Origin: Tigheibacillus halophilus
GTDB lineage: Bacteria > Bacillota > Bacilli > Bacillales > Amphibacillaceae
DNA: 64,000 bases
Reading direction: 5' to 3'
Assembly (NCBI RefSeq): GCF_042683165.1
Contig: NZ_JBHUIZ010000016.1
Coordinates: 1-64,000 of the forward strand
Shown here: in pieces, positions 8,953 through 17,455 of the stretch
Layout: each line of letters opens with the position of its first letter
Position numbering within the stretch: position 1 is the first letter of the stretch
Program-made: the position numbers and the translations under genes
The notes under the pieces: generated by a model
Seen by the model: only the letters and a program-made list of their open reading frames with translations
Databases searched by the model: none
Told to the model about the DNA's origin: nothing

Positions 8953-8987
8953 ACCTGGCAGCGGATTTTCGCTGCCAGGTTTTTTTA
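8953..8987 (+). terminator. terminator of the moaC-rex operon
   Basis: ACCTGGCAGC and GCTGCCAGGT form a perfect 10-bp stem with an 8-base loop followed by T7, starting nine bases after the rex stop. Confidence 0.93.
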
Positions 8988-9120
8988 TGTACAGGATAGT
9001 CATGGGTATTAAGGCTCAATATTTTGAAAAGATGGTACTTTCGACATCTTCTATTCATCGCTTGCATTGGCTATGATGAATTGGTGAGAAAAAGAAAAAC
9101 GTAGAGGAGAAGTGCAAACA

Positions 9121-10173
9121 ATGTGGGGTAAAAAACTGATGGCTCTTTGCGTGATGCTATTACTGAGCTTGGCTATTGCTGCCTGTTCAGACAACGCCAG
9201 CAAAGATAAGAAGGATGAAGACAAAACGAAAACAGAAGAAAAGGGCAGTAAAGTTGCTGCGGCAGAAAAAACAGAGACAGACAAAGAAAAAGAAAATGCT
9301 GTCGCTAGCGATGAAGTGTTATTTGCTGTATTGGATGCTAATTTGCAAGCATACAAAGATAAAGACCTTGATGCGTACATGGACACGATCCATAGTGGAT
9401 CTCCTGTGTTCGATACGACCAGACAACAGATGGAAGCGATCATTGACAAAGATCTGGACATGGAAATCACGGATATGAAAGTAGAAGAGAAAAACGAGGA
9501 TAAAGCAAAAGTGAGTTATGTGCAACGGACTGTAGCGAAGGAACCAATTCCCGAATTTAAAAACAATGAAGTGAAGGGTTATCATGAACTGCGCCAGGAA
9601 GACGGCCAATGGAAAATTTACGCCTCACAGGCGAACGATGTGACGTATCTGGATGAGGATGGCAATCCGATTGATGAAGATACGATTGCAGAAACGCAGG
9701 CAAGTGCTGATAATGGTGAAATGGACGGACAATATGCAGATCAGCTAAAGCAGATGCAGCAAACCATCGCCATGAAATTGACGGTAGCGGAATATACTGA
9801 AGATGATGGCTTTGCTTCCGCACTTTTCACCATTGCTGATGGGAAATATAAGGATAACCAGGTTACATTGGAATATGTAGCAGGTGCCAAGGGCGAGCTT
9901 TCACCGAAGGAATGGATGGAGCTTGTGCGAGAACAGTATACAGCACAGGTCGGCGACAAGTTCGATTTGCAAGTTTACGATACGACGAAGAATGAAACGA
10001 TGTTCGAATTGGTTATCAAAGCTGACGATGACCAGATCGATCAGGCACAAATCGGCCGTGTTTTCTTTAAAGGGAATGATTTGTACGCAGTGACATTCGG
10101 TGCTTCAGGGGCGGATGAAGTCCCTAAAGAAGTCAAACAGGATTTGACAAAGGTATTGAAAAAGGTGAAATAG
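9121..10173 (+). CDS. lipoprotein with NTF2-like domain, unknown function
   Basis: The first 25 residues are a lipoprotein signal with lipobox LAIAAC, so the mature protein should be anchored on the outer face of the membrane. A Lys/Asp/Glu-rich linker of about 40 residues follows. The next part (VLDANLQAYKDKDLDAYMDT and the downstream YHELRQEDGQWKIY) has the look of an NTF2-like or DUF4878-like fold. The last 130 residues form a second domain I do not recognise. The ATG at 9121 is chosen because AGAGGAGA lies ten bases before it; a GTG at 9112 is too close. It occupies the place of tatAY-tatCY in B. subtilis. Confidence 0.8.
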   Translation: MWGKKLMALCVMLLLSLAIAACSDNASKDKKDEDKTKTEEKGSKVAAAEKTETDKEKENAVASDEVLFAVLDANLQAYKDKDLDAYMDTIHSGSPVFDTTRQQMEAIIDKDLDMEITDMKVEEKNEDKAKVSYVQRTVAKEPIPEFKNNEVKGYHELRQEDGQWKIYASQANDVTYLDEDGNPIDEDTIAETQASADNGEMDGQYADQLKQMQQTIAMKLTVAEYTEDDGFASALFTIADGKYKDNQVTLEYVAGAKGELSPKEWMELVREQYTAQVGDKFDLQVYDTTKNETMFELVIKADDDQIDQAQIGRVFFKGNDLYAVTFGASGADEVPKEVKQDLTKVLKKVK

Positions 10174-10242
10174 GAATCGATCAAACGGGTTACTCTGGAA
10201 AAGACAGCATGTCTCAATCAAAAGCGAATGTCTCGTTCAACC

Positions 10243-10270
10243 AAAAAAGCGTCCATCGCCTGGACGCTTT
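10243..10270 (-). terminator. terminator of ydiL-ydiK
   Basis: On the minus strand AAAGCGTCCA and TGGACGCTTT enclose a 5-base loop and are followed by a T-run. It lies 11 bases after the ydiK stop. On the plus strand it may also stop the lipoprotein transcript, although its T-tract there is poor. Confidence 0.8.
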
Positions 10271-10280
10271 ATATAAAAAG

Positions 10281-10481
10281 TTATTTTTTTTGATCCCGTT
10301 TCAGTTTAAAATGCAATCCTATTAATTTGAACCCCATGCCGAAATCCAAGGTGGCAATCACTGCCAATAACATAGTAGTGATATTCCACATCGTGTCATG
10401 CGCGCTGCGGACCGCAAAAAATATGAATAAGGCCCCCATGGCGAAATATAAAATAGCCCGGCTGATAAGAGATGAAATCAT
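10281..10481 (-). CDS. ydiK: small membrane protein YdiK
   Basis: This 66-residue protein has two hydrophobic helices (ILYFAMGALFIFFAV and TTMLLAVIATLDFGMGF) and a basic tail. Size, topology and position downstream of ydiL match B. subtilis YdiK, whose function is unknown. GGAGGAT lies nine bases before the ATG, overlapping the end of ydiL, so the two are translated from one transcript. Confidence 0.85.
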   Translation of the reverse strand: MISSLISRAILYFAMGALFIFFAVRSAHDTMWNITTMLLAVIATLDFGMGFKLIGLHFKLKRDQKK

Positions 10482-10486
10482 AAAAG

Positions 10487-11200
10487 TTATCCTCCAATAA
10501 TTTGCTGCTGTATGAAATTCATTTGCTGTTCCAATTTTTCCATTTTTTCCGGGGTCAACAACAGCTGCCCCAATACTGCGGTCGTGTTCATCCCCATATG
10601 AACAAGGATTGGAACGATAATCCGTTTTGTCTTGACATATAGAAATGCAAATGTGAGCCCCATAGAAGCATACACCAGAATGTGTTTAGGGTCTTGATGG
10701 ATAACAGCGAAAATGACTGATGAAATCAATGCGGCTATCCAAAAATTGGTGCGGTTATACAATGCTCCGAAGATGATTTTTCGGAACAGGATTTCCTCCA
10801 AAATCGGTGCGATCAACACAGGAATGACGTAGAATATTGGAAATGCTTTTGATATATCCATGATATTTTTCGTGTTTTCCGATTCTGTTTTTATACCGAA
10901 TACATGGATTTCAATATTTGCAGCTAAAGCTTGTGCTGCCAGTGCCATAAATACGCCGCCGATTATCCATCCAACCGTGGTGCCTGTGGCGGATGCGTCC
11001 GGGGATACTCCTTCCTTCATATCCGGTTTCATCAATAGAAGGAAGACGACAAGGCCGGCGAGGAAACTGAAAATGGTAAAGTAAATGATTGCCTCGGCCT
11101 CTGTCAGTTTAAATAGAAAGTAAAATAAAGGGGCGCCAAGAATTACGGAAAATTGCATAATCACGTAGGAAATGACTACCCACCAATAGCGTTTTGTCAA
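10487..11200 (-). CDS. ydiL: CPBP family intramembrane metalloprotease YdiL
   Basis: Membrane protein of 237 residues with about seven or eight hydrophobic segments. The ABI/CPBP motifs are present: EEILFR (motif 1), a following AVIHQDP (motif 2) and a terminal HMGMN (motif 3). Such proteins cleave membrane peptides or act in immunity to bacteriocins in some cases; the substrate here is unknown. The start is TTG with AAGGGA ten bases before it. The gene diverges from groES, as in B. subtilis. Confidence 0.9.
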   Translation of the reverse strand: MTKRYWWVVISYVIMQFSVILGAPLFYFLFKLTEAEAIIYFTIFSFLAGLVVFLLLMKPDMKEGVSPDASATGTTVGWIIGGVFMALAAQALAANIEIHVFGIKTESENTKNIMDISKAFPIFYVIPVLIAPILEEILFRKIIFGALYNRTNFWIAALISSVIFAVIHQDPKHILVYASMGLTFAFLYVKTKRIIVPILVHMGMNTTAVLGQLLLTPEKMEKLEQQMNFIQQQIIGG

Positions 11201-11456
11201 AGTATAACCGTCCCTTTCGAAATTGGAATCATCTATTCATTGTATGTGCTTGAACATTTTTTATTTCAAATCCAACTTTATTTATCATGCACAATGCTAT
11301 AATATAATTCATTCTAACATATTACGGATATCGGAGGCGACTGTGGTCATCCAGAGCAAAAAAAGAAAAAGATTTTTCGTTTGGCGATTCGGGAATTGTC
11401 AAACGGGTGGCTGCGAGATTTGTCTAAAAAAGCAGAACGAAATTGAAGTGCAATGC

Positions 11457-11485
11457 TTGCAATTTCAGACAGAATTAATTATTAT
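11457..11485 (+). promoter_or_regulatory. SigA promoter of groES-groEL
   Basis: TTGCAA and TATTAT are separated by 17 bases; an overlapping TATAAT three bases downstream is an alternative -10. The CIRCE element begins 11 bases after the -10. Confidence 0.75.
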
Positions 11486-11495
11486 AATAATGGTG

Positions 11496-11522
11496 TTAGC
11501 ACTCAGTTGCTTTGAGTGCTAA
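11496..11522 (+). promoter_or_regulatory. CIRCE operator (HrcA binding site)
   Basis: The perfect inverted repeat TTAGCACTC-N9-GAGTGCTAA is the classical CIRCE element, placed between the promoter and groES. HrcA repression of the chaperonin operon is therefore expected. Confidence 0.98.
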
Positions 11523-11565
11523 ATTTAAAAAATACTTTTTGATAGGAATTAAGGAGGTTGTCTAC

Positions 11566-11850
11566 ATGATTAAACCACTAGGAGATCGTGTTGTCATCGA
11601 GCTCGTAGAACAAGAGGAAAAAACAGCAAGCGGAATCGTATTGCCAGACTCTGCAAAAGAAAAACCGCAGGAGGGCAAAGTTGTTTCAGTTGGATCCGGC
11701 AGAGTTACTGACAGCGGTGAAAAAGTAGCGCTGGAAGTAAAAGAAGGAGACCATATCATTTTCTCTAAATTCGCCGGCACCGAAGTGAAATACGAAGGCA
11801 CTGAATACTTAATTCTTCGCGAAAATGACATTTTGGCTATTGTTGGTTAA
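11566..11850 (+). CDS. groES: co-chaperonin GroES
   Basis: The 94-residue heptamer-forming lid of the GroEL chamber. It begins MIKPLGDRVVIELVEQEEKT and contains the mobile-loop region ASGIVLPDSAKEKPQEG and the terminal YLILRENDILAIV. AAGGAGG lies eight bases before the ATG. groEL follows 48 bases downstream in the same operon under CIRCE control. Confidence 0.98.
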   Translation: MIKPLGDRVVIELVEQEEKTASGIVLPDSAKEKPQEGKVVSVGSGRVTDSGEKVALEVKEGDHIIFSKFAGTEVKYEGTEYLILRENDILAIVG

Positions 11851-11898
11851 TAGAACGATTGAAATAAACTTGAATGAATCATAGGGAGGGCATTTTAT

Positions 11899-13524
11899 AT
11901 GGCTAAAGAAATTAAATTCAGTGAAGACGCTCGTCGTGCAATGGCACGCGGTGTAGATACATTGGCAAATGCTGTAAAAGTGACATTGGGACCAAAAGGA
12001 CGCAACGTCGTATTGGACAAGAAATTCGGTTCCCCGCTAATTACTAATGACGGTGTAACTATTGCCAAGGAAATCGAATTGGAAGACCATTTTGAAAATA
12101 TGGGTGCACAATTGGTTTCTGAAGTAGCATCTAAAACAAACGATGTTGCCGGTGACGGTACAACTACTGCAACTGTTTTGGCGCAAGCGTTGATTCAGGA
12201 AGGTTTGAAAAACGTCACTTCTGGTGCAAACCCTGTAGGTATTCGCCGTGGTATCGAAAAAGCGGTTGAAGCTGCTGTATCCGAGTTGAAAGTGATCTCC
12301 AAGCCAATCGAAGGCAAAGAATCCATCGCACAAGTTGCTGCTGTTTCTTCTGATGATAAAGAAGTCGGCAATCTGATTTCTGAAGCAATGGAGCGCGTTG
12401 GCAACGATGGTGTTATCACTATTGAGGAGTCCAAAGGCTTCAATACTGAGCTTGAAGTAGTCGAAGGTATGCAATTCGATCGCGGATATGCTTCGCCATA
12501 CATGGTTACTGATCAGGATAAAATGGAAGCAGTACTTGAAAATCCTTATATCCTTATCACAGATAAGAAAATCACAAACATCCAGGAAGTATTGCCTGTA
12601 TTGGAACAAGTTGTTCAACAAGGCAAACCGCTTCTGTTGATTGCTGAAGATGTAGAAGGCGAAGCACTTGCTACACTCGTATTGAATAAACTGCGTGGCA
12701 CATTCAACGCTGTAGCTGTAAAAGCTCCTGGCTTTGGTGACCGCCGTAAAGCAATGCTGGAAGATATCGCTGTATTGACTGGTGCAGATGTTATTACAGA
12801 AGACCTTGGTCTTGAGTTGAAAAACGCATCTGTAGAACAGCTGGGCCGTGCTTCTAAAGTAGTTGTTTCCAAAGAAAACACTACAATCGTAGAAGGTGCT
12901 GGCAATCCAGAAAACATTGCTTCCCGTGTGACACAAATCCGTGCACAAGCAGAAGAAACTACTTCTGAATTCGATAAAGAGAAATTGCAAGAGCGTCTTG
13001 CTAAACTTGCTGGCGGTGTAGCAGTTGTTAAAGTCGGTGCAGCTACTGAGACAGAATTGAAAGAACGCAAGCTTCGCATTGAAGATGCTTTGAACTCAAC
13101 TCGTGCTGCTGTAGAAGAAGGTATTGTTTCCGGTGGTGGTACTGCTCTCTTGAACGTATACCACAAAGTGGAAGAACTCGCTTTGGAAGGCGACGAAGCA
13201 ACAGGTGCAAGCATCGTACTTCGCGCACTGGAAGAGCCAGTACGTCAGATCGCTCACAATGCTGGTCTGGAAGGATCAATCGTTGTTGATCGCCTGAAAC
13301 GCGAAGAAGTTGGCGTTGGTTTCAACGCAGCAACTGGCGAATGGGTAAACATGGTTGACACTGGAATCGTTGACCCTACAAAAGTTACGCGTTCTGCATT
13401 GCAAAACGCAGCATCTGTAGCGGCTATGTTCCTGACTACTGAAGCTGTGGTAGCAGACCTGCCTGAAGAAAACGCTGGTGCGCCAGCAATGCCTGACATG
13501 GGCGGAATGGGCGGCATGATGTAA
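11899..13524 (+). CDS. groEL: chaperonin GroEL
   Basis: Full-length 541-residue chaperonin. It shows the ATP-binding LGPKGRNVVLDKK and VAGDGTTTATVLAQ segments, the AAVEEGIVSGGGTAL block, and the flexible Gly-Met tail ending GGMGGMM. AGGGAGGG precedes the ATG. Codon use is clearly biased as expected for a highly expressed gene. The operon ends in a terminator 35 bases after the stop; DNA beyond that is accessory. Confidence 0.99.
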   Translation: MAKEIKFSEDARRAMARGVDTLANAVKVTLGPKGRNVVLDKKFGSPLITNDGVTIAKEIELEDHFENMGAQLVSEVASKTNDVAGDGTTTATVLAQALIQEGLKNVTSGANPVGIRRGIEKAVEAAVSELKVISKPIEGKESIAQVAAVSSDDKEVGNLISEAMERVGNDGVITIEESKGFNTELEVVEGMQFDRGYASPYMVTDQDKMEAVLENPYILITDKKITNIQEVLPVLEQVVQQGKPLLLIAEDVEGEALATLVLNKLRGTFNAVAVKAPGFGDRRKAMLEDIAVLTGADVITEDLGLELKNASVEQLGRASKVVVSKENTTIVEGAGNPENIASRVTQIRAQAEETTSEFDKEKLQERLAKLAGGVAVVKVGAATETELKERKLRIEDALNSTRAAVEEGIVSGGGTALLNVYHKVEELALEGDEATGASIVLRALEEPVRQIAHNAGLEGSIVVDRLKREEVGVGFNAATGEWVNMVDTGIVDPTKVTRSALQNAASVAAMFLTTEAVVADLPEENAGAPAMPDMGGMGGMM

Positions 13525-13558
13525 GGAACGCCTTATCCATTGATATACAAAGGTTTGA

Positions 13559-13589
13559 AGGTCGCGAGTTTATCTCGCGGCCTTTTTTT
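13559..13589 (+). terminator. groESL terminator
   Basis: AGGTCGCGAG and CTCGCGGCCT form a 10-bp stem (one G-T pair) with a 5-base loop and a T7 tail. Confidence 0.92.
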
Positions 13590-13593
13590 GATC

Positions 13594-13953
13594 TTATTTA
13601 TCAATTTTGAGGACATTTTTTATAAGGTTTCCGAACTTTTTAGCATCTTGTTTTCGGACAGCGTCGGTCGTATGTAAATATACTTGTTTAGTTGTTTCAT
13701 CATCCGAGTGCCCTTGTCGTTCCATTATTCGTTCGATACTTACTCCTGCTTCCGCAAGCAATGAAGTGTGAGTATGTCGTAAAGAGTGTGGGGTTAGTTC
13801 TTCATTAAGTTTAGCTAACTTTAAAATACGTGCCATGCGTTGCTGAATTATTTTTGGATAGATCGGATAATCTGCATACCGACTGGTGACAAAAATAAAT
13901 TTTTCGTTGTGATACTCAGTGCCCACTTCTTTTTTTAGCTGCTCATCCTTTGG
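13594..13953 (-). pseudogene. tyrosine recombinase (phage integrase), C-terminal remnant
   Basis: About 120 residues of an integrase catalytic domain remain. The motif LTPHSLRHTHTSLL holds the HxxR arginine, GHSDDETTKQVYLHTT holds the downstream histidine and the catalytic tyrosine. The reading frame is closed by TAG at the boundary near 13954, and the N-terminal domains are gone. It lies right after the groESL terminator, which suggests that an element once integrated there. The N-terminal break coincides with the start of the amidase remnant on the other strand. Confidence 0.85.
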
Positions 13954-14379
13954 CTATCAGACCGCGTTAAGAAAAAACCAGACTTGCATGTGGTGCGTAA
14001 AACCAATATGCCAGCGGTACTCACTGAAGACGGCTTTATTGATAATAAAGCTGATTCGGATAAGATGAAAGATCAATCTTGGATCAATAAGGTTGCACGT
14101 GGCCATGTTAATGGATTAGCTAAAGCATTCAATTTGAAAAAGAAATCCGACGGTGGTTCTGGTGGCGGATCAGCGAAAAACAAAGTATGTTGAAGTATTG
14201 GCACCAGCTTGTGGATATATGATAAGCCTGATTGGCACGCTCGCTATCAGATAGTTTCTAAAGGAGAAGTATTCACCATTAAGAAAACGATTATGGTGGC
14301 CGGAGCCAAAATGCATCAGCTGAAATCTGGTTTGTATATTACAGACAATCGTAATTACGTCCGGGTTTATACAAAATAA
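13951..14379 (+). pseudogene. N-acetylmuramoyl-L-alanine amidase (phage endolysin), C-terminal remnant
   Basis: The frame around MPAVLTEDGFIDNK and WINKVARGHVNGLAKAF is the C-terminal half of an Amidase_3 domain (the catalytic Glu lies in LTEDGF). A Gly-Ser-rich linker follows, then a TGA at 14191, and the same frame continues through KPDWHARYQIVSKGEVFTI to GLYITDNRNYVRVYTK, an SH3-like wall-binding domain found in Bacillus phage lysins. Between them a short stretch reads correctly only in another frame, so two compensating indels probably occurred. There is no start codon or N-terminal half. It abuts the integrase remnant, so the middle of the prophage is deleted. Confidence 0.8.
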
Positions 14380-14385
14380 TAAAAA

Positions 14386-14424
14386 CACCCCAAGTGTTAG
14401 TTTTTTACTCTAACATTTGGGGTG
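14386..14424. repeat. 15-bp inverted repeat after the amidase remnant
   Basis: CACCCCAAGTGTTAG and CTAACATTTGGGGTG form a hairpin with a 9-base loop and one G-T pair. There is no T-tract on either side, so it is not a standard terminator; it may be a leftover phage terminator or element end. Confidence 0.6.
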
Positions 14425-14436
14425 CGGCACCTATGC

Positions 14437-14509
14437 GGGGGCTAAATACATATCACTGCATATTTTTTCGATTTGTCTAATAGCTTTTATTGTGGTAAAA
14501 GTGATATAA
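14437..14509 (+). repeat. 73-bp direct repeat, copy A
   Basis: The stretch from GGGGGCTAAATACATA to TTGTGGTAAAAGTGATATAA recurs imperfectly at 15129-15199. The two copies flank the GNAT gene. The conserved 3' end may carry promoter elements, since a gene follows each copy. Confidence 0.75.
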
Positions 14510-14538
14510 AGGGTATTGTAGAATTAGGAGCTGTATAG

Positions 14539-15075
14539 ATGAAATTTGTTATTAGACAAGAACGGGAAAGTGACTATAAATTAACTGAGAAGGTTGTAAA
14601 GATTGCCTTTGCTTCTGCAGATCAAAGTGATCACAATGAGCATAAGTTAGTTTCACGAATCAGGCAATCTGATGTATTCATTCCTGAACTATCCTTAGTG
14701 GCTATAAATAAGGATACTAATGAAATACTGGGGCATATACTTTTATCTAAAGTGCTAATTGTTAATGGCAATCAAAAGACAGGGTCATTAGCGCTTGCAC
14801 CTGTTTCTGTTTTACCTAACTACCAAAATAAAGGGGTGGGGAGGGCTTTAATACTCAGGGCGTTAGAGAAGGCAGGAGAGCTTGGATTTCGGTCGGTTAT
14901 TGTATTGGGTCATCCAGAATATTATCCGAAATTTGGCTTTAGGAAGTCTTCTCTGTGGCAAATAAAAGCGCCATTTGAAGTGCCGGAAGAAGCATTAATG
15001 GCTATTGAATTACAAAAAGGTTCTCTTGATAATGTCTCTGGTGTAATTCAGTATCCGAATGTCTTTTTTGAATAA
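14539..15075 (+). CDS. GNAT family N-acetyltransferase (YhbS-like)
   Basis: The 178-residue protein shows the acetyl-CoA binding loop VLPNYQNKGVGRALI and the following VIVLGHPEYYPKFGF, a combination typical of the COG3153/YhbS group of acetyltransferases. The substrate is unknown. A TAGGAG site lies about 11 bases before the ATG. It stands alone between two copies of a 73-bp repeat in the accessory region after groEL, which fits acquisition or duplication of a gene cassette. Confidence 0.85.
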   Translation: MKFVIRQERESDYKLTEKVVKIAFASADQSDHNEHKLVSRIRQSDVFIPELSLVAINKDTNEILGHILLSKVLIVNGNQKTGSLALAPVSVLPNYQNKGVGRALILRALEKAGELGFRSVIVLGHPEYYPKFGFRKSSLWQIKAPFEVPEEALMAIELQKGSLDNVSGVIQYPNVFFE

Positions 15076-15128
15076 GGTTTTCCATTAACAAGCACATAAA
15101 AGCAAGGAGAAAATGCCCTCACGCTTGT

Positions 15129-15199
15129 GGGGGCTAAATACATAAGTGCATATTTTTTTGATTTGTCTATTGCCCATCATTGTGGTAAAAGTGATATAA
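15129..15199 (+). repeat. 73-bp direct repeat, copy B
   Basis: It matches copy A at 14437-14509 with scattered changes in the middle and near identity at both ends. It lies between the GNAT and VOC genes. Confidence 0.75.
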
Positions 15200-15311
15200 G
15201 GTTATTCAGTTACGCCATTTATTTGAATAAAGCAAGGGATAGGTGTTGAACAGAAACTAGGGAATTGTTCCAACAAATGATTTCACGTTTTTTTAAAAAG
15301 GGGGATTTAAA

Positions 15312-15665
15312 TTGGGTAAAGTAATTGGATTTGAATTAAGTAGTCAGGAACCAGAAAAAGCAACAAAATTTTATCCCGAAGTATTTGGATGGAAGATTTC
15401 TGAACCAAAATGGGATTATTGGGCCATTTCCACTGAAAAAGATACTGAGAATAGCGGAATTAATGGTGGAATAAGTAAAGGACCTAACGATTATCCACAT
15501 GGAACACGAATTCAAATTGAAGTCGAGTCAGTGGATGAAGCTATCTATAAAGCGAAAGCAAACGGGGCAATGGTGGTACGAGAGAAGATGGATTTCGATG
15601 AATTCTACCTCGCTTATTTAGTTGATCCAACGGGAATTGGCTTTGGTCTCATCCAAAATAAATGA
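15312..15665 (+). CDS. VOC (glyoxalase/bleomycin resistance) family protein
   Basis: A 117-residue single-domain vicinal oxygen chelate protein. It starts with a TTG (AAAGGGGGATTTAAA before it) and reads GKVIGFELSSQEPEKATKFY, then VFGWKISEPKWDYWAIST, ending LVDPTGIGFGLIQ, the usual VOC outline. Metal ligands and substrate are not obvious. It could be a resistance protein or an enzyme; sequence does not say. Confidence 0.85.
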   Translation: MGKVIGFELSSQEPEKATKFYPEVFGWKISEPKWDYWAISTEKDTENSGINGGISKGPNDYPHGTRIQIEVESVDEAIYKAKANGAMVVREKMDFDEFYLAYLVDPTGIGFGLIQNK

Positions 15666-15790
15666 AACAGGTTTATTAAACAAAAGAGCGCGATTGCTCA
15701 ACAATGGTATTCGATTATCGGGTCATTTAGTTGAAGGTGCCTTGAATAATAATTTGAGTTTTATTTTGTATGAGTTGGGAGGAATATCAA

Positions 15791-16114
15791 ATGGAAGCAA
15801 AGGAATTTCAAAAGTGGATTGCTGAATATTATAAATCAAGAGGTTGGGCTGATTTAGATATTTTTGTACGTATCGGCTTCCTGTCGGAAGAGACAGGGGA
15901 AGTCGCTAGAGCAATAAGAGCACTTGAAATAGGACGAGATCGTCCAGATGAACAAGCCAGTTCATTCACTGAAAATAAGAGTAATTTAACAGAAGAACTA
16001 GGGGATGTACTAGGTAATGTAGCAGTCATTGCGAATAAATACGATATTGATTTGGAAGAAATCTTCCTAGAACATAAACGTAAACTGTCAAATAGATATT
16101 ATCTAGAACAATAA
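15791..16114 (+). CDS. MazG-like nucleotide pyrophosphohydrolase
   Basis: A 107-residue all-alpha NTP pyrophosphatase. The metal-binding pattern is visible as FLSEETGEVARAI and, 36 residues later, EELGDVLGNVAVIA, matching the EExxE...ExxD signature of MazG. GGGAGGAA lies six bases before the ATG, favouring it over an in-frame ATG at 15770. Likely a house-cleaning enzyme for aberrant nucleotides. The gene ends 23 bases before the LOG family gene, so they may be co-transcribed. Confidence 0.85.
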   Translation: MEAKEFQKWIAEYYKSRGWADLDIFVRIGFLSEETGEVARAIRALEIGRDRPDEQASSFTENKSNLTEELGDVLGNVAVIANKYDIDLEEIFLEHKRKLSNRYYLEQ

Positions 16115-16137
16115 ACAAGAATGAAGGTGTGATTGGA

Positions 16138-16710
16138 ATGGAAATTAAAAGTCTTGCTGTGTTTTGTGGATCAAGTAAGGGATTAAACAGCGTTTACATA
16201 GAGCATGCGGAAAAGTTCGGTAAAGAGTTAGCCAACAATAATAAGACCTTAATTTATGGTGGCGCACAAGTCGGATGTATGGGTGCATTAGCCGACGCTT
16301 CTTTACACAGTGGCGGTAATGTAATAGGGGTGATTCCTGAAAAACTAAAAGCTGTAGAAATTGCTCATGACAGATTAACAGATTTGCATGTAGTTAATAC
16401 AATGCATGAACGTAAATCAAAAATGGCAGAATTAGCAGATGCATTTGTTGCTTTGCCTGGAGGGTCAGGAACATTAGAGGAATGGTTTGAAGTATTTACT
16501 TGGTCGCAACTTGGTTATCATGCAAAACCCTGCGGATTGCTAAACGTTAATAATTTTTTTGGCCCTTTAATCAACATGTTAGATCATACAATAGAACAAG
16601 GGTTTATGAATGAAAAATACCGAGAAATGATAATTGTATCCTCAAATCCCAAAGAGTTATTAGAAAAAATGGATTGTTATACTCCGAACCATGTCGTGAA
16701 ATGGACATAG
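16138..16710 (+). CDS. LOG family protein (nucleoside 5'-monophosphate phosphoribohydrolase-like)
   Basis: The 190-residue protein begins MEIKSLAVFCGSSKGLNSVY and carries the signature LPGGSGTLEEWFEVFTW with the conserved PGGxGTxxE motif and an upstream MHERKSKMAELADAF. Relatives release the base from AMP-like nucleotides and are often annotated as TIGR00730 proteins or lysine decarboxylases by error. AAGGTG lies eight bases before the ATG. Its pairing with a MazG-like gene suggests a nucleotide-salvage or clean-up role. Confidence 0.88.
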   Translation: MEIKSLAVFCGSSKGLNSVYIEHAEKFGKELANNNKTLIYGGAQVGCMGALADASLHSGGNVIGVIPEKLKAVEIAHDRLTDLHVVNTMHERKSKMAELADAFVALPGGSGTLEEWFEVFTWSQLGYHAKPCGLLNVNNFFGPLINMLDHTIEQGFMNEKYREMIIVSSNPKELLEKMDCYTPNHVVKWT

Positions 16711-16889
16711 ATAATATGTGTTCTATTGCCACAAACAGGCGCGATTGTTTTAACTGCCATAAAGGCATTGCTGGCTTTTTTCTTGCTGTGGGGGCTTACT
16801 ATTCATCCATAATAATTTTTTCCTATCCCCTCGACTAGGAATGTAAGTTCTGGTTAAAGAAATCAAATGTTCTTATTGAAGGGGATAGA

Positions 16890-17146
16890 ATGTCAGCAGT
16901 ACCAAAACCAACAAAAACAAAGAAAAAATCTACACAATATCCACAACTAACTGAAGGTGAGTATATTGAGATTGGATAAAAGTTGGCTGAAGCATATGAG
17001 TTCGGAACGCAAATAACAATTACAACATTTTCAAATAGGAAATATGATAAATTTGGGGAACGGTAAAGGGAGTTAATCAGGAAACAAAAATGATCACTTT
17101 TGATATTGGGGAAATTGACTTTCTGAAAATTAGTGTTAACGGATAA
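16890..17146 (+). pseudogene. YolD-like protein, broken
   Basis: An ATG with a GAAGGGGATAGA site starts a frame reading TKTKKKSTQYPQLTEGEYIE, stopped by TAA after 29 codons. The same frame continues through LAEAYEFGTQITITTFSNRK, then a frameshift is needed to read GTVKGVNQETKMITFDIGEI and DFLKIS. This is the layout of YolD-like proteins (PF08863), found on phages and plasmids next to UvrX-type polymerases. At least one stop and one frameshift make it nonfunctional. Confidence 0.7.
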
Positions 17147-17455
17147 AATACAGACCATAAATTGCCCCTTTAAAAAATATAAATGGGTAGAAACAGAAAA
17201 CAAATGTTCCCTATTCCATTTTTGGAAAAACGCTTTGCGAGCATGGTTTTTACATAAAAATAAAAACCTGTAGATCCCGTAACCACATGAGCGGCATGAT
17301 GTAATTCTCGATCAAACGCTGATACAACAATGTTTAATAGTTTATGTGATGCCAAACAACCAAAAACGTCACATTTTTAGTTAAAATTAATTTTTTCCAA
17401 GATGTTTCCGTACGAAGTTGTTCTGATTTTGACGGAAGCATCTTTTTTTATCTTT
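17147..17455. other. non-coding or decayed stretch
   Basis: I see no intact gene, terminator or RNA here. A minus-strand open frame of about 60 codons ends in a hydrophobic tail and has no recognisable family or ribosome binding site. It lies between two decayed phage-type genes and is probably debris. Confidence 0.4.

Noticed and set aside
12037..12990. 317-codon minus-strand open frame inside groEL
   Set aside because: A shadow of the strongly codon-biased groEL gene; composition rich in Cys, Phe and Tyr, no match to any protein family.
17170..17355. 61-codon minus-strand frame
   Set aside because: No binding site and no recognisable family; it lies among decayed phage genes and is probably debris.
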